Shown: positions 10,155-19,500 of the stretch, in pieces
Layout of the letters: each line of letters begins with the position of its first letter
How positions within the stretch are numbered: the first letter of the stretch is position 1
Assembly: GCA_900617975.1 (NCBI GenBank)
Contig: UZAE01012146.1
Location: 1 to 22,392, forward strand
Direction: 5' to 3'
DNA length: 22,392 nucleotides
Source: Rodentolepis nana
Taxonomy: Eukaryota; Platyhelminthes; Cestoda; Cyclophyllidea; Hymenolepididae
Position numbers and translations under genes: made by a program
Notes under the pieces: generated by a model
What the model saw: the letters and a program-made list of their open reading frames with translations, nothing else
What the model was told of the DNA's origin: nothing
Database searches by the model: none

Positions 10155-13100
10155 ATGGGTCAGCTTATCTCTGGTCCAGTGACTTTTAAAGATACCAAGA
10201 TGTGGCAAAATTCCCAGTTCATGGTTGCCGCATCCAGTATGCAAGGCTGGCGAGTGCGAATGGAAGACGCTTATGCCTGTTTTCTAAATCTTCCCTCCTC
10301 TTTAAATGATCCCGCTTCTCCGAATTCCTCTCAGTCAAATTCCACCGCCTACATTGCTGTCTTTGACGGTCATGGTGGAACTAAAATTTCAGAGTATGCT
10401 GCCTCTAATCTTCATACTAAGATTATGTCCCAACCAGCTTATGGTAAGATTTCACTGATGTAATTTCAATTCTTATCAAATTCGCCTACGGAATAATTAT
10501 TATGAGATTATTTTAAGTCAACGCATATGCATCTTTTATTTCAGTGTCTTTGTTAGTAGTTATTCAGCCGTGTCTTTTAGTTAATCTATTCTATCCATCT
10601 CTTAATGTTTAATTTTTGCGGCCCTGTTAGTTAATTATGACATACTTGAACCATTTAATCATTCCAGCTTGAAAAATCCTCCCATTAGAAATTGACTGAT
10701 GTTTGCTGTATTGCGTATCAGTCAATCCAGCGTTTGAAATGCGCCGTAAAATGGTTGTTTGAAAGAGCATTTATTTATTAACTTAGCCTTAAGTTAAATT
10801 ACTCCACCTTCAAAGAATTTATTCGCATTTCGGCCGTAATGTATAAAAATAAGATTTACTTCATGGTGCAAGTAGCAAGCTACATCGCCATCCCTTCAGT
10901 AAGATTTATTTATATCAAATAGCAGACATTTTGGTAGTTATTATAAGCCCTTTGTTGACTTCAGGCTTCACAGAGGGGAAGGAACATCAAAGTGAAAGAG
11001 TGTTTCAAAGATGTAAAAGAGACAGACACAAAGGTAGAGAAAATGTGTGGTGAGTACTGTGAAAGTTGTGGAATATGACATACAGTGAGGTGATGGTAGT
11101 TTGAAGTCAGAAGTCAACTGCCAGTTAAAAGACTTTCCTTGCCGTGTGAGTATACGTTGCCCAGGGTGCACCACGTGGAGGTAAGTCTATCGCACACCCC
11201 CCCCCCCTTCAATAAGATTGATGTACCACTAGATGAAAGTCTTCTACTGTAAAGGACATAACGCCATTCATCGAGGAGGGTTCCAAGCAATTTTGACTCT
11301 GTTTTCGTCTGTTCGGTCCATGTTTCCACTACCTTTTTCAAGCCCTAATTGTAATAAAATCGTTCTACCTTTTACAAGCTGTTGTTTGTAAAAGAATATC
11401 AATGACTTGATTAGAACTCAAGGACTGGGTTAAACAAATAAATCCGTTGAAATTAAGAACACCAAAACAAAACTGCACAGCTGACGGGAAATGTAAATTT
11501 ATTCGCTCCTTGGGTCGTACTTTGCCGGGACACAACTTTGTTTTGATGGCCGCATTTTTTCGCGCACTGTCCTTAAATCTGAATTTCCAGCTTCTGTTGC
11601 TGTGGCGGAAAATCCCAATACAACGAATGAAGTTTTCATTAAGTGATTAATAAATCGTTTGGAGCTTAATTTGGCAAAGCACTAACTCAAAACTGACTCA
11701 TTTGGATCAGTAGCGAGGGCTTGTTCACCTCGAGTAAAAAGGGTGTTTGTTGAAGAGAGTGGTGGTTGATCGGTTTGTTGTCAGTGCGAGTAAGATAAAA
11801 GTTTTAGTGGGTCTGAGGAAACTAAGCTGAAGCTGAATTCTGGGAGAATCTGGTTACGACAGCCAAGCAGGAATGCAGGAGAAGAGATTTCAAAAGCATG
11901 GTGACGCAGATGGCATCTCTTCACGAGGTTCGCCACATTCATTAATTCAAGGGTGGGTTATGGTAGGCTTCTTTTCCCTCTAGTAATTGAATAAACTTGA
12001 GCTAATCGCTCCAGTCTAGTTCCACGATGTTTCTATTTCCTTAGAGGTTGTCTCCACCCAAAATGTGACTTCTTGTCGATTTGTAGAGTCAGACAATTTC
12101 ACAAGGAGTGCTGGTTGCTTAAAAAGACCACTGTATCTAGCCTGGATCTTTCAAATTTTCTCTATACTTGGTGAGGATGACGATGGTAATAGCGGAATTA
12201 TTGCCGATGTGGTGTTTAAATGCTATTGATTTACAGGGATTAATATTTATTTGCATTAACGCGCTTTAGCTCAGCCTTATTGAACCACTCGTAAATATTC
12301 CTATCGGAAGCTTTCTATGTGTCTACCCAGCACATGTGTTGACTGCAAGACCAATGGTGCAAACACTATTTCCCCATTTCCTCCAAGTTCCTCTACCTCT
12401 TTCCTCGTCCCGTCTTCATTAGTGCTCTTCCATTCTTTAAATAACCCGATTCATAATTATTAGTGGATATCTGCCAATCCTCGCTTTAAACGAGTGATAA
12501 AGCGCTAAATTACCTTTCCTATAGCTGTTCATTATAACAGCAGGCAATAATCAACGGAAGTCCTTGTTGGTCATTGGGTCTGGGGAACAGTATTTCCGCC
12601 AAATATTGCATGAGCATTGCCTCAGCGTAGACAGTTGCAACCTCGTCAGAATTCTCTTAAGTTGGAGGTTTCGTAGCGCTAACTTATTTGGCTTCTTTCT
12701 CACTCTTTTTTTAGCTCAAGGTGATCTTGTGGAAGCTATGCGTTCTGGCGTTCTTAAACTTGACGCTGAAATGCAGGCAAAGTTTTCAGGCTACTCCTCT
12801 CCCCAACCAACGCAAAAATGTTCCTTTGCTATCCCCTCCGATTCCCTAGAACTTCCCGACTTAGAAGGTTCCAAGCCCCTTTCAAGTGTGGACGTAGGGG
12901 GGTCTACTTGCATCGCCTTGCTTCTCCGTGGAAACCTCGTCTATTGTGCTAATTGTGGTGACAGCCGTGCAGTTCTGAGTCGTCAAGGTTTAGCAGAGGC
13001 CCTTTCGGTTGATCACAAGCCCACGATGGTATCAGAGTGGAGTAGAATTGTTGCCGCGGGTGGTTGGGTAGCGGCTAATCGAGTTAATGGAAACTTAGCC

Positions 13101-15124
13101 CTGTCTCGTGCCCTTGGAGACTTTGTCTATAAGCGGAATACGTCTCTAGCAGCAGAGGAGCAGATTGTCTCGGCTGAACCAGAAGTCACACAGTGTGAAC
13201 TCAGGCTTGCAGAAACTGATGAGTTTATCGTGATTGGATGTGATGGAATCTGGGATGTAATGACCAATCAGGAGGTCATTAGCTATGTAAGGAGTAGGCT
13301 GGCGAATGGCAAATCGCCTGATAATGTGAGTTACTTTTAGACATTGTATCACCTTTTTTCTCTGTTTATCTTAGGCACTAAGTCTGAATAGCTGAAAAAT
13401 TGAGCGTAATTTTTCTCCCATTCGAAGAGGGGGCAAAATTCTATTCCCCTCGGATCGATTCTCGTGAGCCTAATTAACTCAGCACTTGACTATTCGATAA
13501 TCAACATCAAACATTCATTAGTTTGTTTAATTTTAGGTAAATTGTCAATTACTTCTCTTATCGGAAAGTGAGTAGAAAGTAGTAGTGTATAGCTTTCAAT
13601 TACTTTTGTCATTTATCATTATCATTCCACAACAAGGCAGAAAATAGTAACAAAATTTTTCACTGCGAGGGACGGCAAACTGAAATCGCTCGGCAGAAAG
13701 CCTTATACATAACAATGAACAGGAGGGGGGGGGGTTGGAATAATGTATAAACAAAGTATGCCAACATGTGATCTTACTCCCATTGGATCTTTGAACTCTG
13801 ATCATACAAATATTTACTAATTCTGCTCATAACAAATAAGCGCTAAAGGCTGCGGCTAACAATGAGCAATCAGTTTTCAGATATCAAGAATTTTTTGAAC
13901 TGCAGCCTTGGTTAAAATTAAAGTGAGATCACTTTAACGATAAAAGATACGAATAGCGTGACAAGGGGGTGGTAGGAGTGAACTGTGTGTCAAAGCTCAA
14001 AGTAGCTTCGCTGCTACTGTGTAATTGTGATTTTGTGCAATTTAAACAAGGCTTGAAAACTCGAAGATAGTTGCGCATAAAACGACTCGGTCTAATATTT
14101 TTCTCGAAAAACCAATCGATGCAGTTTTCGAGACTAATTCAAATGAAGTCATCTTTATTTGCCTGCCGTGGGTCATACTACTTAATTCATATTAGTAATA
14201 CTTGTTACTGCATCGCTTTTCTGGATTCGCGCATGTCAGCCCAAGCCGGCCGAACCCAGAAATCCAAGTAATCAAGCAACATCCCGAGATAAACAACTGT
14301 AGAAAGTGACATGATTCCCAGACATCTTTAGGAAAGAATTCCTCAGGGCGGATAGACGGAACCCGCCTAGTAAATGACTCAATTTATGTTGCGCATTTTG
14401 TCAACCGGACTCAGCCAGTGTGCTCAATCAATCCGTCCCCTGAGATAAGTAAGAATAGTCTTTAAAATTTGGGTCACGTTAACTAGCAATTTCAAATTTG
14501 GTACTTAGGTTTCCAAACCACCTTTAAGTTTGCGAATTTTCGTTCCCCATTTGTAATCTGCTTTCACCTTGATCTTTATTTTTTTCATATCCCTTTATAT
14601 TAATACTTTGCAGAATATTGTTTAATAACGTTACGTCGGGTCATTATTTTAGTTCCTCTACGGATACATCAAGTTTGTAAAGAAATTCCTCGGTTCAAAA
14701 AATGCTCATTACATCCACAACCCATAATAGTAGTGGATACGGTGTTGAAACTCATTTGATGTTCCAATGAGCGCCAAACACGTGTGTTCTAGTTCTGCAA
14801 ACAAGCACGTTAGTCGTCACTATAATTAGCTTGGAATATCTCGCGTGACAAATCAAGTATTTTTTTAACCGTGTCCTTTCGAATAGCTTGATACCTGTCC
14901 ACTTTGTCCTCTCCATATCTACCGATCAACTTTACCTCATATTTTAGATATGTGAGGAGCTGATGATGCATTGTCTGGCACCCAATTGTAACCCTAACGG
15001 CCTTGGATGTGATAACATGACGGTAGTTATTGTTTGTTTTCTCAATGGAGGAACACTGGAGGATCTCAAAGAACGCTGTTCAAAGCAATGTCCGGCTGGA
15101 GACGCTATAGATGTGATATCTTAA
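10155..15124 (+). CDS. PP2C-family (PPM) serine/threonine phosphatase, Ptc2/ppm-2 type, three coding exons
   Basis: Exons 10155-10443, 12715-13325 and 14948-15124 join in phases 1 and 0 to give a complete 358-aa protein ending at TAA 15122-15124. The product is a Mg/Mn-dependent Ser/Thr phosphatase of the small Ptc2/Ptc3 class (C. elegans ppm-2-like), which dephosphorylates signalling substrates in cytosol and nucleus. Visible motifs, in order: MGQLIS at the N-terminus (fits MGxxxS N-myristoylation), MQGWRVRMED (29-38), FDGHGG (metal ligand D71), CGDSRAVLS, VDHKP, RVNGNLALSRALGDF, EEQIVS, CDGIWDVMTNQEV (D273), GCDNMTVV (D322). All acidic metal ligands are present, so it should be active. The usual SGTTA segment reads GGSTC. 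The serine/asparagine-rich insert before DGHGG (about residues 47-64) is longer than in the worm and yeast proteins. Start chosen because it gives the family's standard MGQ N-terminus. Intron 1 carries a SINE copy. Confidence 0.95.
10444..12714 (+). other. PP2C intron 1 (2,271 bp)
   Basis: Donor ATG|GTAAGA, acceptor CTTTTTTTAG|CTC. It contains SINE copy 6 and otherwise no supported feature. The exon 1/exon 2 join (…QPAY-A-QGDLVEAM…) aligns with the family without a gap, so no coding exon is missing inside. Short open frames at 11114-11341 and 11447-11650 are not convincing. Confidence 0.85.
10907..11207 (-). mobile_element. SINE-like element, copy 6 (in PP2C intron 1, 12-bp TSD)
   Basis: 301-bp copy flanked by TTCAGTAAGATT (10895-10906) and TTCAATAAGATT (11208-11219), 11 of 12 identical. 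The tail side is TATTTATATC on the + strand; the 5' end is a run of 11 G in the sense orientation (C11 at 11197-11207). About 25 bp are deleted after ACATCAAAGTGA. It lies antisense to the phosphatase gene. Confidence 0.92.
13326..14947 (+). other. PP2C intron 2 (1,622 bp)
   Basis: Donor AAT|GTGAGT, acceptor CATATTTTAG|ATA, phase 0. It holds a G10 run at 13725-13734 and no supported gene. The open frame at 14071-14271 has no recognisable content. Confidence 0.85.
13725..13734. repeat. Poly(G)10 tract
   Basis: Pure G10 inside PP2C intron 2, one of about a dozen G/C homopolymer runs of at least 8 bp in this AT-rich window. Confidence 0.95.
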
Positions 15125-15518
15125 CAGTATTCTGAAATCTCTACCCTTTGGTTATGCCTTTCATCTCACACTGCATTTACCCTCATTGCTCTCATATCTT
15201 ATTAGAATAAACGCATTTTTTTCTAACTTAAACCGTGGTCAATTATTTGTCCTCGGTAGTCTTGGGCCAATCATAATTCTCATGAATGAATACTCTTGTA
15301 TTCTCTAAACCATTCCAACCACTAAAAGACCTTTGATCGCGTGAACTCTGATCTGAGAAGAGGCTAATGATATTGCCATTCAAAAACAATGCTTAACGGT
15401 AAGTTGGCGATTATCTATCATGCATATTTAAATGTTACCAAAAGGCTGTACAGAAAATGAGATGAGAAAAAAAAGAAAAGTAAAAATGGAGATGGAAAAT
15501 TATGTGCTTTGCATACAA
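15125..15518. other. Spacer between convergent PP2C and ISCA1
   Basis: Holds both 3' UTRs. The PP2C side has AATAAA at 15206-15211. On the minus strand I see no canonical AATAAA for ISCA1 in this spacer, so ISCA1 may use a variant signal or one beyond it. Confidence 0.6.
15206..15211 (+). terminator. Polyadenylation signal AATAAA of the PP2C gene
   Basis: AATAAA 82 bp after the PP2C stop, followed within 10 bp by a T-rich run (TTTTTTTTC), the usual arrangement of a metazoan cleavage site with a downstream U-rich element. Confidence 0.65.
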
Positions 15519-16004
15519 CTAAATAGAGAAGCTTTCACCACAACCGCAAGTACCCTTAATGTTGGGATTATTAAAGACAAATTCACTTGCAATAAGAGTT
15601 TTTTGGTAGTCCATTTCAGAGCCGAGGAGAGTTAGTTGGGCCTTTCGATCGATAAAGATTTTCACACCATCTTGTTCGACAACTTCATCACCTTTTTGAT
15701 GTTCTGTACAGAAGGAGAGCGTGTAGGAAAGACCGTTGCATCCACGGGTTCGAACACCGATTCGAAGGCCGAGAGCGTCGGGCTGTTGAGACATAAGTTC
15801 CTTCACGCGAGCCAGAGCACTGTCTGTTAGAGTGACTGCTTGAAAACGACCCTTGGGTGGCTTTGTAAAACGCTTTGCATTATTCATGGTTTTAATAGAG
15901 CTGGAGATATTTCCTGCATGGCGTTTAGTAGAAATGGAAATTCGAACTGCTGGACTGATAATATTATGCAGAGTAGTGAAAGCAATACGTGCCCATCCAA
16001 TCAT
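15519..16004 (-). CDS. ISCA1: Iron-sulfur cluster assembly 1 (A-type Fe-S scaffold/carrier), mitochondrial
   Basis: Single-exon 161-aa frame from ATG at 16004. ISCA1 works with ISCA2 and IBA57 in the mitochondrial matrix to mature [4Fe-4S] proteins. The C-terminal ~105 residues match the HesB/IscA family almost without gaps: RTRGCNGLSYTL with Cys89, QDGVKIFID, KAQLTLLGSEMDY and FVFNNPNIKGTCGCGESF with Cys153 and Cys155, the three Fe-S ligands. The N-terminal ~50 residues are rich in Arg, Lys, Ser and hydrophobics with almost no acidic residues, as expected for a matrix-targeting presequence; the total is about 30 aa longer than the human protein (129 aa). An in-frame ATG at codon 40 could be an alternative start, but it would lose most of the presequence. 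The gene is convergent with PP2C and divergent from GLG1. An AG lies 2 bp 5' of the ATG (TTGAATTGTAG), which could be a 5' splice or trans-splice acceptor. Confidence 0.96.
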   Translation of the reverse strand: MIGWARIAFTTLHNIISPAVRISISTKRHAGNISSSIKTMNNAKRFTKPPKGRFQAVTLTDSALARVKELMSQQPDALGLRIGVRTRGCNGLSYTLSFCTEHQKGDEVVEQDGVKIFIDRKAQLTLLGSEMDYQKTLIASEFVFNNPNIKGTCGCGESFSI

Positions 16005-16557
16005 ATCTACAATTCAAAATAACTAGCTGCTACAGACCACAAAATCAAAACAGATATCAAATATTAGAGAATGAAGTTATTAAAAGAAATAATTATGGGA
16101 ATTTTAAAATTCGTAAGTAATCGAAAGACAACCTAGTCAACCCTATATATCACAATGCATACAAAACGACAGACGCTCCAATACCTTATAGGTTAATTCA
16201 AATTTGTTTCGTTATTGCTAATCACATAAACATCCGGGTAAGTTCCATAATATATAAAGTTATATGGCAGGTCAAATGCAATCATTTAGGGACCTAAATC
16301 TTAAAGCAAGCATTTGAATGAAATTACTTCATGCCATCATCCTCACTAGAATTTTAGTAAATTATTTTATAATTAAGGTGACTTAAAATTTTATTTTTTA
16401 TTTAACAATATGTTCTTTATTTTGAAGTTATTTTTAATTATATTAGCATATCATTACAATTTTTATAAAGAATATTTATTGTTATACCGGGGCAATTAGA
16501 GATAGGGTTTTTCTTAGGTCATATAGAGAGGTGGTTTGGATCCGTTGCCTTTGTGAG
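16005..16557. promoter_or_regulatory. Shared intergenic region of divergent ISCA1 and GLG1 (candidate bidirectional promoter)
   Basis: 553 bp between two start codons facing away from each other, so both promoters or 5' UTRs must lie here unless far upstream exons exist. The sequence is AT-rich. A TATA-like TATATAAAG sits at 16251-16259 on the + strand; in this composition it may be chance. A pyrimidine-rich acceptor-like motif, GGTTTTTCTTAG, ends at 16517, 40 bp before the GLG1 start. Confidence 0.45.
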
Positions 16558-19500
16558 ATGAGGGGCTGTTATTTGCTCTATATTCTAATCTTTCCGATAC
16601 TTTTTGTATCATCGCTATCAGAACAGGCATCTAATAATAGTCTTCTTGATCCTGAAAATAAGTGCCAAACTGAAATCAATTTGTATTGCAGAAAAACTCT
16701 ATTGTTAAAAAATGAGTTCATTTTACTAAGATGTCTGATCGTATGATGTTATTCGTATATGTTATCATCTATAGGATGATCTTCATAAGTTGGAAAAATT
16801 TTCTGACAAATGCCATAATTTCCTCTGGCAACGATCTATCCAATTGACCCAGAGCTCAAATTTCAGATTAGCATCAAATGGAGTTTGTGATGATGATTTG
16901 AACAGAATCAACGAATGCAAACATATTCGCGATGACTCGCCTTCTAAAATTCCCTGCCTTTTTTATCATAAATCAGAGGTAACTTTGATTATACTCTTTA
17001 GCTCCCTAGGTTCAGGACCAGGCTTGCTACGAATATCTATTATTCGTTGGGGAAATCATACTTTCTGACTACCGTCTCGTATACAAGTTCATAGAAAAAT
17101 GTCAAAAGGATGTAGGTGCCTACTCATGTGGACGAGTCGATAGTGGATTGAGTTCTGATGACAAGTTCAACTTTACTTCTCAAGGCAGTACAATTACCTG
17201 TCTTATGACACATATTGAAAAACTCACTTCTGAATGTGCCCATCAAATCTATCGAATATCTGAACTCCAATCTGATGATTATCATCTTGATCGGCCTCTG
17301 TTCTATGCCTGTCAAGACGATAGAGAGAGATTTTGTCCGGATGTTATATCAGGCGATGGTCGTGTTTTCGAATGTTTAATGAAGCACAAATTCGAAAGTG
17401 GAATGTCGGAGGAGTGTCAGGAGAAATTAACCAATCGGTTTGTTTGACATTATGATCGTTAACCTAATTTTTACATTGTTTTAGGCAAAAAGTTCGATCT
17501 CAACATTATCGGGCAGATTATGCGTTGAGTTCCGAATGCAAACAGGATATAAGCGACAATCATTGTTCTTCTGATTATGATCATCCAACTTCATTATCAT
17601 CAATATTACTTTGTCTCGGGAAGGCTAAAAAGCTGTCCCCATCTTGTCAATTTGAGATTAAGTCCATCCGAAAGCAGCTTTTAGAAGATTATAGGGTATA
17701 GTGAAGGAAATATAGCAACAATAACGATTTCACTTTAGCTCACTCCAGAAATTCAAATTCACTGTGATGAACCTATAAATAAGCATTGCTCCGATTTAAT
17801 GAAGCAACGTGGTGGGTCAGTTTTCCACTGTCTTCTAGGTGTTCAACGTCGATTTTCTAGTGGTGTCGATCCTCTAATTAGTGCCGAATGTGGAAATGCT
17901 CTTCATGATTTGGTCAAAATTTCTGATGTGGTATCGGATCCCCGTGTTGATCCCGTCATTAGGCGTTCCTGCGGTTCCCTTCTTTCTACTCGATGTAGCG
18001 CAGAAGTTATAGTGGAAGACGATGTCTATCAGTGCCTTTTGGATAATCGAGATGATCCTGCTATGGCAGATGAATGTCGGCATCATCTCTTTGAACTGGA
18101 GTTCTTTGTGACAAGGGATATTACTCTTGATCAATCGATATATCGGCAAGTTTGTTGGTTGTCTTGTTAAATGTTAACCTTTGAATGCGTAAATTTGGTT
18201 CGTAGTATGAAGTGATTCCATTGTACGGATCACAGACATTATCTTGAATTGAGACTTGTATAGTGTTTTTATTTCACGTTTCTTTCCCTGCAATCTGCAA
18301 TGTCTGTATGGTTGAACGACTTATAAAATTGTAAATGAAAGCAGTGCCCATCGAAATATTCCTAAAGTCAATCCTCCATTACGGCCTTTCCATAATACTA
18401 CTGATAGATTAAATGCCTCTTAAACACTGCCGGAAAGGTTAGTCTTAAGTTTTCTCAATAAATTATCGTGACCAAGCTTTACTAAAATCGTTCTCGAAAT
18501 CTTTGGTTTGATCTCTGCCTGATAAGACTAAAACAGCCAATAATGTTGATTCTTGTGTTTTAAAGCGTTAGTTTCCATTGAAAAGTAACCTGGAAATAAT
18601 CATGAAAGCGTTTTCCAACGCTCAGCTTGATTGGAGAATGGTGTCGTAGAGCACTCCTGGTTAGAGGCTCAAATTCTGTAGGTTTGTATTAGTCAGACTT
18701 AATCTGTGTGGATGGTCATTCCCGCCCCCTCCAACTGTACGTGCGTCGGTGTTAGTTTGACCCGTAATCCCTAACATGGCGGACAAATACATTGACCAAT
18801 GTGTTGCAGGCACACGTTATTTAAGCAATTTAGGGCAGAGGGGGGTGACATCATAATTGGCTTATGTCTTTTCTTTGTCGACCATTCTCATTTACTACTT
18901 AATTGTTCTTTGTCATCGCACGGCCTTTCATATTATTAGCATATTCGTGTTAATTGCACCAGCAAATTCTTCAGAAATTATATTTATTTATATATATATT
19001 TATTTTATTTATAAATAAATAAATATTTTCACAAATTTATATTCTCCCAGTGGACTTGATTTTGAAGTGTTGATTAAATAGAAATCTCTATTTCAAATAG
19101 ATGATTGCGCTAAAGTGTTAACAGTTAGGCTAAACTACAAATATCTATATCAAATGGCAGGCTTTTACATAGTTATCATTAGCCCTTTAGAGGGAAGGAA
19201 CGTCAAAATGGGATAAGTAGAGAGGGGAGGAGCAGAAGAATGATTCACAGATGAAAAAAGACCAACAGACACAAAGACAGAGAAAAGATAAGATGAGTAC
19301 TGGGGAAGTGGTGGAATATGACTTGCAGTGGGGTCATGGTAATTTGAAGTCAGAAGTCAACTTCCGGTTAATAGACTTTTTTGCCCCATGAGTATACGTT
19401 GCCAAGGTTGTACCACGTGGAGATAAGTCTATCGCACACCCTAACTTCAAAATTAACATTTTCAATTTAGGGCGTGTGAGAAGGACGCGGAAATCCTGTG

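Larger units (their letters stand above)
18146..19470 (+). other. GLG1 intron 5 (1,325 bp), GC-AG type
   Basis: The donor reads TATCG|GCAAGT and the acceptor TTTTCAATTTAG|GGC. Only this GC donor gives phase 2 and restores …SIYR-ACEKDAEILC…, which fits the vertebrate ortholog (…LYR-KC…). The GT four bases downstream (18150) leads to a stop two codons into exon 6. The intron contains an AT-rich near-palindrome (18996-19026) and SINE copy 7, whose end lies only ~30 bp before the acceptor. Confidence 0.85.

Noticed and set aside
15747..15758. GGTTCGAACACC, resembling a tRNA B box
   Set aside because: It lies inside the ISCA1 coding sequence (Arg-Gly-Cys region), with no cloverleaf around it.
18150..18151. 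Canonical GT donor for GLG1 exon 5
   Set aside because: It gives phase 0 and reads GV-stop in exon 6; the GC donor at 18146 restores the conserved protein.
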